Position numbers and translations under genes: made by a program. From contig NC_081415.1 in the NCBI RefSeq assembly GCF_030272615.1, forward strand, positions 510,403,873 to 510,467,872: 64,000 nt of DNA, given 5' to 3'. Of the stretch, positions 61,870-64,000 are shown piece after piece (the stretch's first letter is position 1; each line of letters begins with the position of its first letter). Origin of the DNA: Cryptomeria japonica (taxonomy: Eukaryota > Streptophyta > Pinopsida > Cupressales > Cupressaceae). The notes beneath the pieces are model-generated. The model was not told where the DNA came from and did not search any database. It was given only the letters and a program-made list of their open reading frames with translations.

Positions 61870-64000
61870 ATGGCCTTCGTTCATAGATTCGACCGCGTTC
61901 GCCGATTCCAGAGGCCAGCAAATGCAGGAGAGCCAGTGAGTACCACAAAACCTCCTCGTACTTTCACGCATTTCAAGTTTTGTCATTAATGCTCAATAGG
62001 TAGCAATAAATGCGCTAGGAATAGGGTAGTTAAAAAAATGCAAAAACGCGCAACCGCGTCTGTGTCAGTGCCATGCGCGTCTGTGTCCAACAGGCGCGTC
62101 TGTGTCGGGTCCATGCGCGTCTATGCCTGGAACCGCGTTTGTGAGTAATGCGAGCGTGTTTGCGAATTCCAGACGTGTTTGTGCGCTTTAGGGACGTCTG
62201 TGTTCCCTGGCCGCGTTTGTGCATGAGATAGGCACGTATGTGTTCAGAAAGCGCGTCTGTGTTGCAGAAGCGCGTTTGTGCAGTTTATAAGCGCGTTTAT
62301 GAGTTTAAAGCGCGTTTGTGTGTCAAAAATGCATGGTTTAAGTCTTTTAGTTCAAATCGGCAGTTCTGTGATGAACATACGCTGTCGATTGGATAAGCTG
62401 CTGAGAGGATACACTCAAGCAGGTCCTCTAGGAAGACTAGGATAGATCAAGGCACTTTGTGATGAACAAGGAGCACCAAGATAGGCAACACTTTGTGATG
62501 AACAGGGAGTGCGAATGTGAGTAACACTTCGTGATGAACAGGGAATGTCACACACGTAGTACTTTGTGATGAACAGGGAGCACCACTAGGATAATCAGCA
62601 ACACTTTGTGATGAACAGTGAGTGTCACTAGGATAGGTAAGCGTATGCATTTAGGTAACAAGTAGCATTTTGTGATGAACAGTGAATGCCACGATAACTG
62701 ACATGATTGATTGGTTGACTGCAGGAGTATCTGCCTATGCTGGAGTCACGGGAGAGATTCCCGTCGACTCAGAGATTGCGACCAGAGTTGTCGATTCAGG
62801 ACAGGATTGCTATTGAGGAGATGGGCCTCAGACATGTGCTATATGTGCCCGAGTTTCGGGCAAACATGGGTTTGCTGACTGCACTGGCGGAGAGATGGCA
62901 CTCCGAGACTTGCACGTTTCACTTGCCTATGGGGGAGATGACAGTGACCCTCGAGGATGTATATAGGATACTGCATATACCGATCGATGGAGAGCTGATT
63001 CCATATGATCGAGATGGAGACGGGGAGGCACTGAGACGAGTATTCCAGGATCCCGGTTTGGAGATGAGAGCAGGGCACGTGGCATGGGATACCATGACCG
63101 CGACAGGTTTAGCGTTACCAGCTGTTATTGGAGGAGCCATCAGTGGTTTCTTGTGTCCAAACAGGCCTACACGGGGGTTGGCAGTGGGCTGGGGAGGAGC
63201 ACTAGAGACACTGGTGACTGAGCACACCAGATATGCATGGGGGCCATGTGTCTTGGCGCATCTGTACTATGAGCTACATCAGTTTGTTTACCATGGATCA
63301 GTGGGCTTGGGCTGCAGAGTGACACTGTTACAGGTATGGGCTTATGAGCACCTTCCGATCACACGGCCTATCCACTTCAGAGGCAGAGGGCAGGGACGGA
63401 GTTTTGTACACCTGTATGATATGATTACATCACAGCCTCGGATTGGTCGACTGGAGCATTGGAGGCGTGTCATAGATGACATTGATATAGTTATCTGGAG
63501 GCTGTACCTGGGGTGCGAGGAGTGGGAGGACGATGCCGTGGAGTTGCCCTATACGTTCAGGAGCAGGTATCTGATTGGGCGTATGCCCTACATACTGGAG
63601 AGGCAGCTGGTTGACAGGGTTGGGAGACAGTTCGGCAGGATCCAGAGGATGCCGCGAAGTTTGGGCATGTATGCCCGTACAGTCAGGGATCAGGCTCAGT
63701 TCAGACCACTGTTATCATATGATCAGGCTGTGACACAGATGACAGAGATGCTGCCACTACCTTGGGATATGTGGCTAGAGGTGGAGGATGCAGGGATGGA
63801 CACAGAGTATGCTGCGTATTGGGCAAAGCATCCATTTCCGAGGTTGACAGATCCGAGAGAGCTGTTGGAGGGAGAGGCTGGAGGGGATGATGATGATGAT
63901 GATGGTGGAGGGGATGGAGGCAGGGGCCGACGGAGGCGGAGAGGAGTAGTGGGGGAGAGGCGAGTGGCACCTCGGAGGGAGGGAGGACAGGAGGGAGCAG
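61870..64000 (+). CDS. Plant mobile domain (PMD, MAIN-like) protein, two exons, 3' partial
   Basis: Exon 1 (61870-61935) is 22 codons, starts MAFVHRFDRVRRF and ends at GAGCCA|GTGAGT. Exon 2 starts after TTGACTGCAG|GAG at 62725 and is open to the end of the window (425 codons). The junction is phase 0 and keeps the frame. PMD hallmarks are visible: FHLPMGEMTVTLEDVYRILH and PIDGEL, YAWGPCVLAHLYYELHQF, LLQVWAYEHLPI, and LVDRVGRQFGRIQRMPR. A six-Asp run and an Arg-rich segment (GRGRRRRRG) follow, suggesting nuclear localisation. PMD proteins are known both as host factors (MAIN/MAIL) and as transposon-borne genes. Here the gene lies antisense to an LTR and polypurine tract, favouring a mobile-element origin. 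No stop or frameshift is present. Without accepting the intron, translation could start at the ATG at 62737. The minus-strand frames here are shadows. Confidence 0.8.
62040..62330 (+). repeat. GCGCGTCTGTG tandem array
   Basis: About 15 copies of a core (G/C)CGCGT(C/T)TGTG(T/C), spaced about 16-22 bp with variable linkers. The core is rich in CpG, and the more degenerate copies (for example GACGTGTTTGTG) show C-to-T-like changes. One orientation only. Confidence 0.85.
62357..62690 (+). repeat. TGTGATGAACA array with self-complementary arms
   Basis: Seven copies of a TGTGATGAACA core (one copy reads CGTGATGAACA) at about 62367, 62458, 62491, 62531, 62566, 62606 and 62672. In several copies the bases on each side pair with each other although the arm sequence differs: CGGCAG/CTGTCG, CACT/AGTG, ACACT/AGTGT and GCATT/AATGC. 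Two copies have a mismatch. Transcribed, each would form a short hairpin with a constant loop. Confidence 0.7.

Larger units (their letters stand above)
61936..62724 (+). other. Proposed intron of the PMD gene
   Basis: 789 bp with GT at 61936 and AG at 62724, both in good plant contexts. It has stops in all forward frames and carries two tandem arrays. Upstream exon 1 and downstream exon 2 join in frame, which supports the model. Confidence 0.6.

Noticed and set aside
62357-62690. C/D box snoRNA cluster (GUGAUGA matches box C)
   Set aside because: Most repeats lack a CUGA box D at a suitable distance and the pairing arms lie directly around the putative box C, which does not fit C/D architecture.
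62357-62690. CRISPR array
   Set aside because: Repeat cores are only about 11 bp, spacing is irregular, arms vary and the setting is a plant nuclear repeat region.
62839-63970. Minus-strand frames opposite the PMD exon
   Set aside because: Shadow frames in GC-rich coding sequence; no domain.

Overview
This window is repeat-rich nuclear DNA of a seed plant, probably a gymnosperm. The evidence is nested long-LTR retrotransposons, a Tat/Ogre-type gag-protease reading frame with a G-patch, tRNA-iMet primer sites, plant L1-type LINEs and a plant mobile domain (PMD) gene. Species is not determinable from what I can see. No prokaryotic feature, rRNA, tRNA or CRISPR array was found. Most of the sequence is AT-rich and decayed. 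The last 2 kb is clearly more GC-rich and contains the only long intact reading frame that looks functional.

Layout. 1-5216: 3' part of a non-autonomous Tat/Ogre-type element (gag-protease-G-patch frame, non-coding tail, polypurine tract, 3' LTR), apparently inserted into an LTR whose remainder is 5217-5784. 5785-9412: unassigned repeat DNA with one low-complexity minus-strand frame. 9413-10804: putative solo LTR with TSD CTCCT. 10810-14308: AT-rich repeats ending in a 670-bp TA/CA microsatellite. 14309-46081: a three-LTR, two-internal-domain concatemer of one non-autonomous family (LTR begins TGTCATAACCC, ends CATTACA; tRNA-iMet primer site; internal domain of only 1.36 kb with a decayed gag). 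Its first LTR holds an 11.8-kb LARD-like element (17035-28873, minus strand, 4-kb LTRs, non-coding 3.7-kb interior, TSD TGTTA). Its second LTR holds a decayed L1-type LINE and a 1.27-kb solo LTR (TSD AATAG). Its third LTR has a deletion of about 1.25 kb. The undamaged copies serve as built-in empty-site controls.

46517-50299 is a 3.8-kb solo LTR related to the LARD family. It is followed by a LINE tail fragment (RNase H), another possible LTR, and about 2.5 kb of unassigned DNA that may include a host first exon near 53577. 54398-59423: an LTR fragment is interrupted by a Copia-type element (LTR, primer site, gag with four zinc knuckles), which is interrupted by a 5'-truncated LINE. 59424-60752: unassigned DNA and an (AT)n run. 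60753-64000: a minus-strand LTR and polypurine tract, with a two-exon PMD gene running in the opposite direction. Its 789-bp intron carries two different tandem-repeat arrays.

The elements do not form a pathway; they form a stratigraphy. The points most worth checking are the PMD gene with its intronic arrays (one array has arms that appear to co-vary around a constant loop), the three-LTR concatemer, and the presence of GC-rich palindromic arrays inside otherwise AT-rich LTRs of unrelated sequence.
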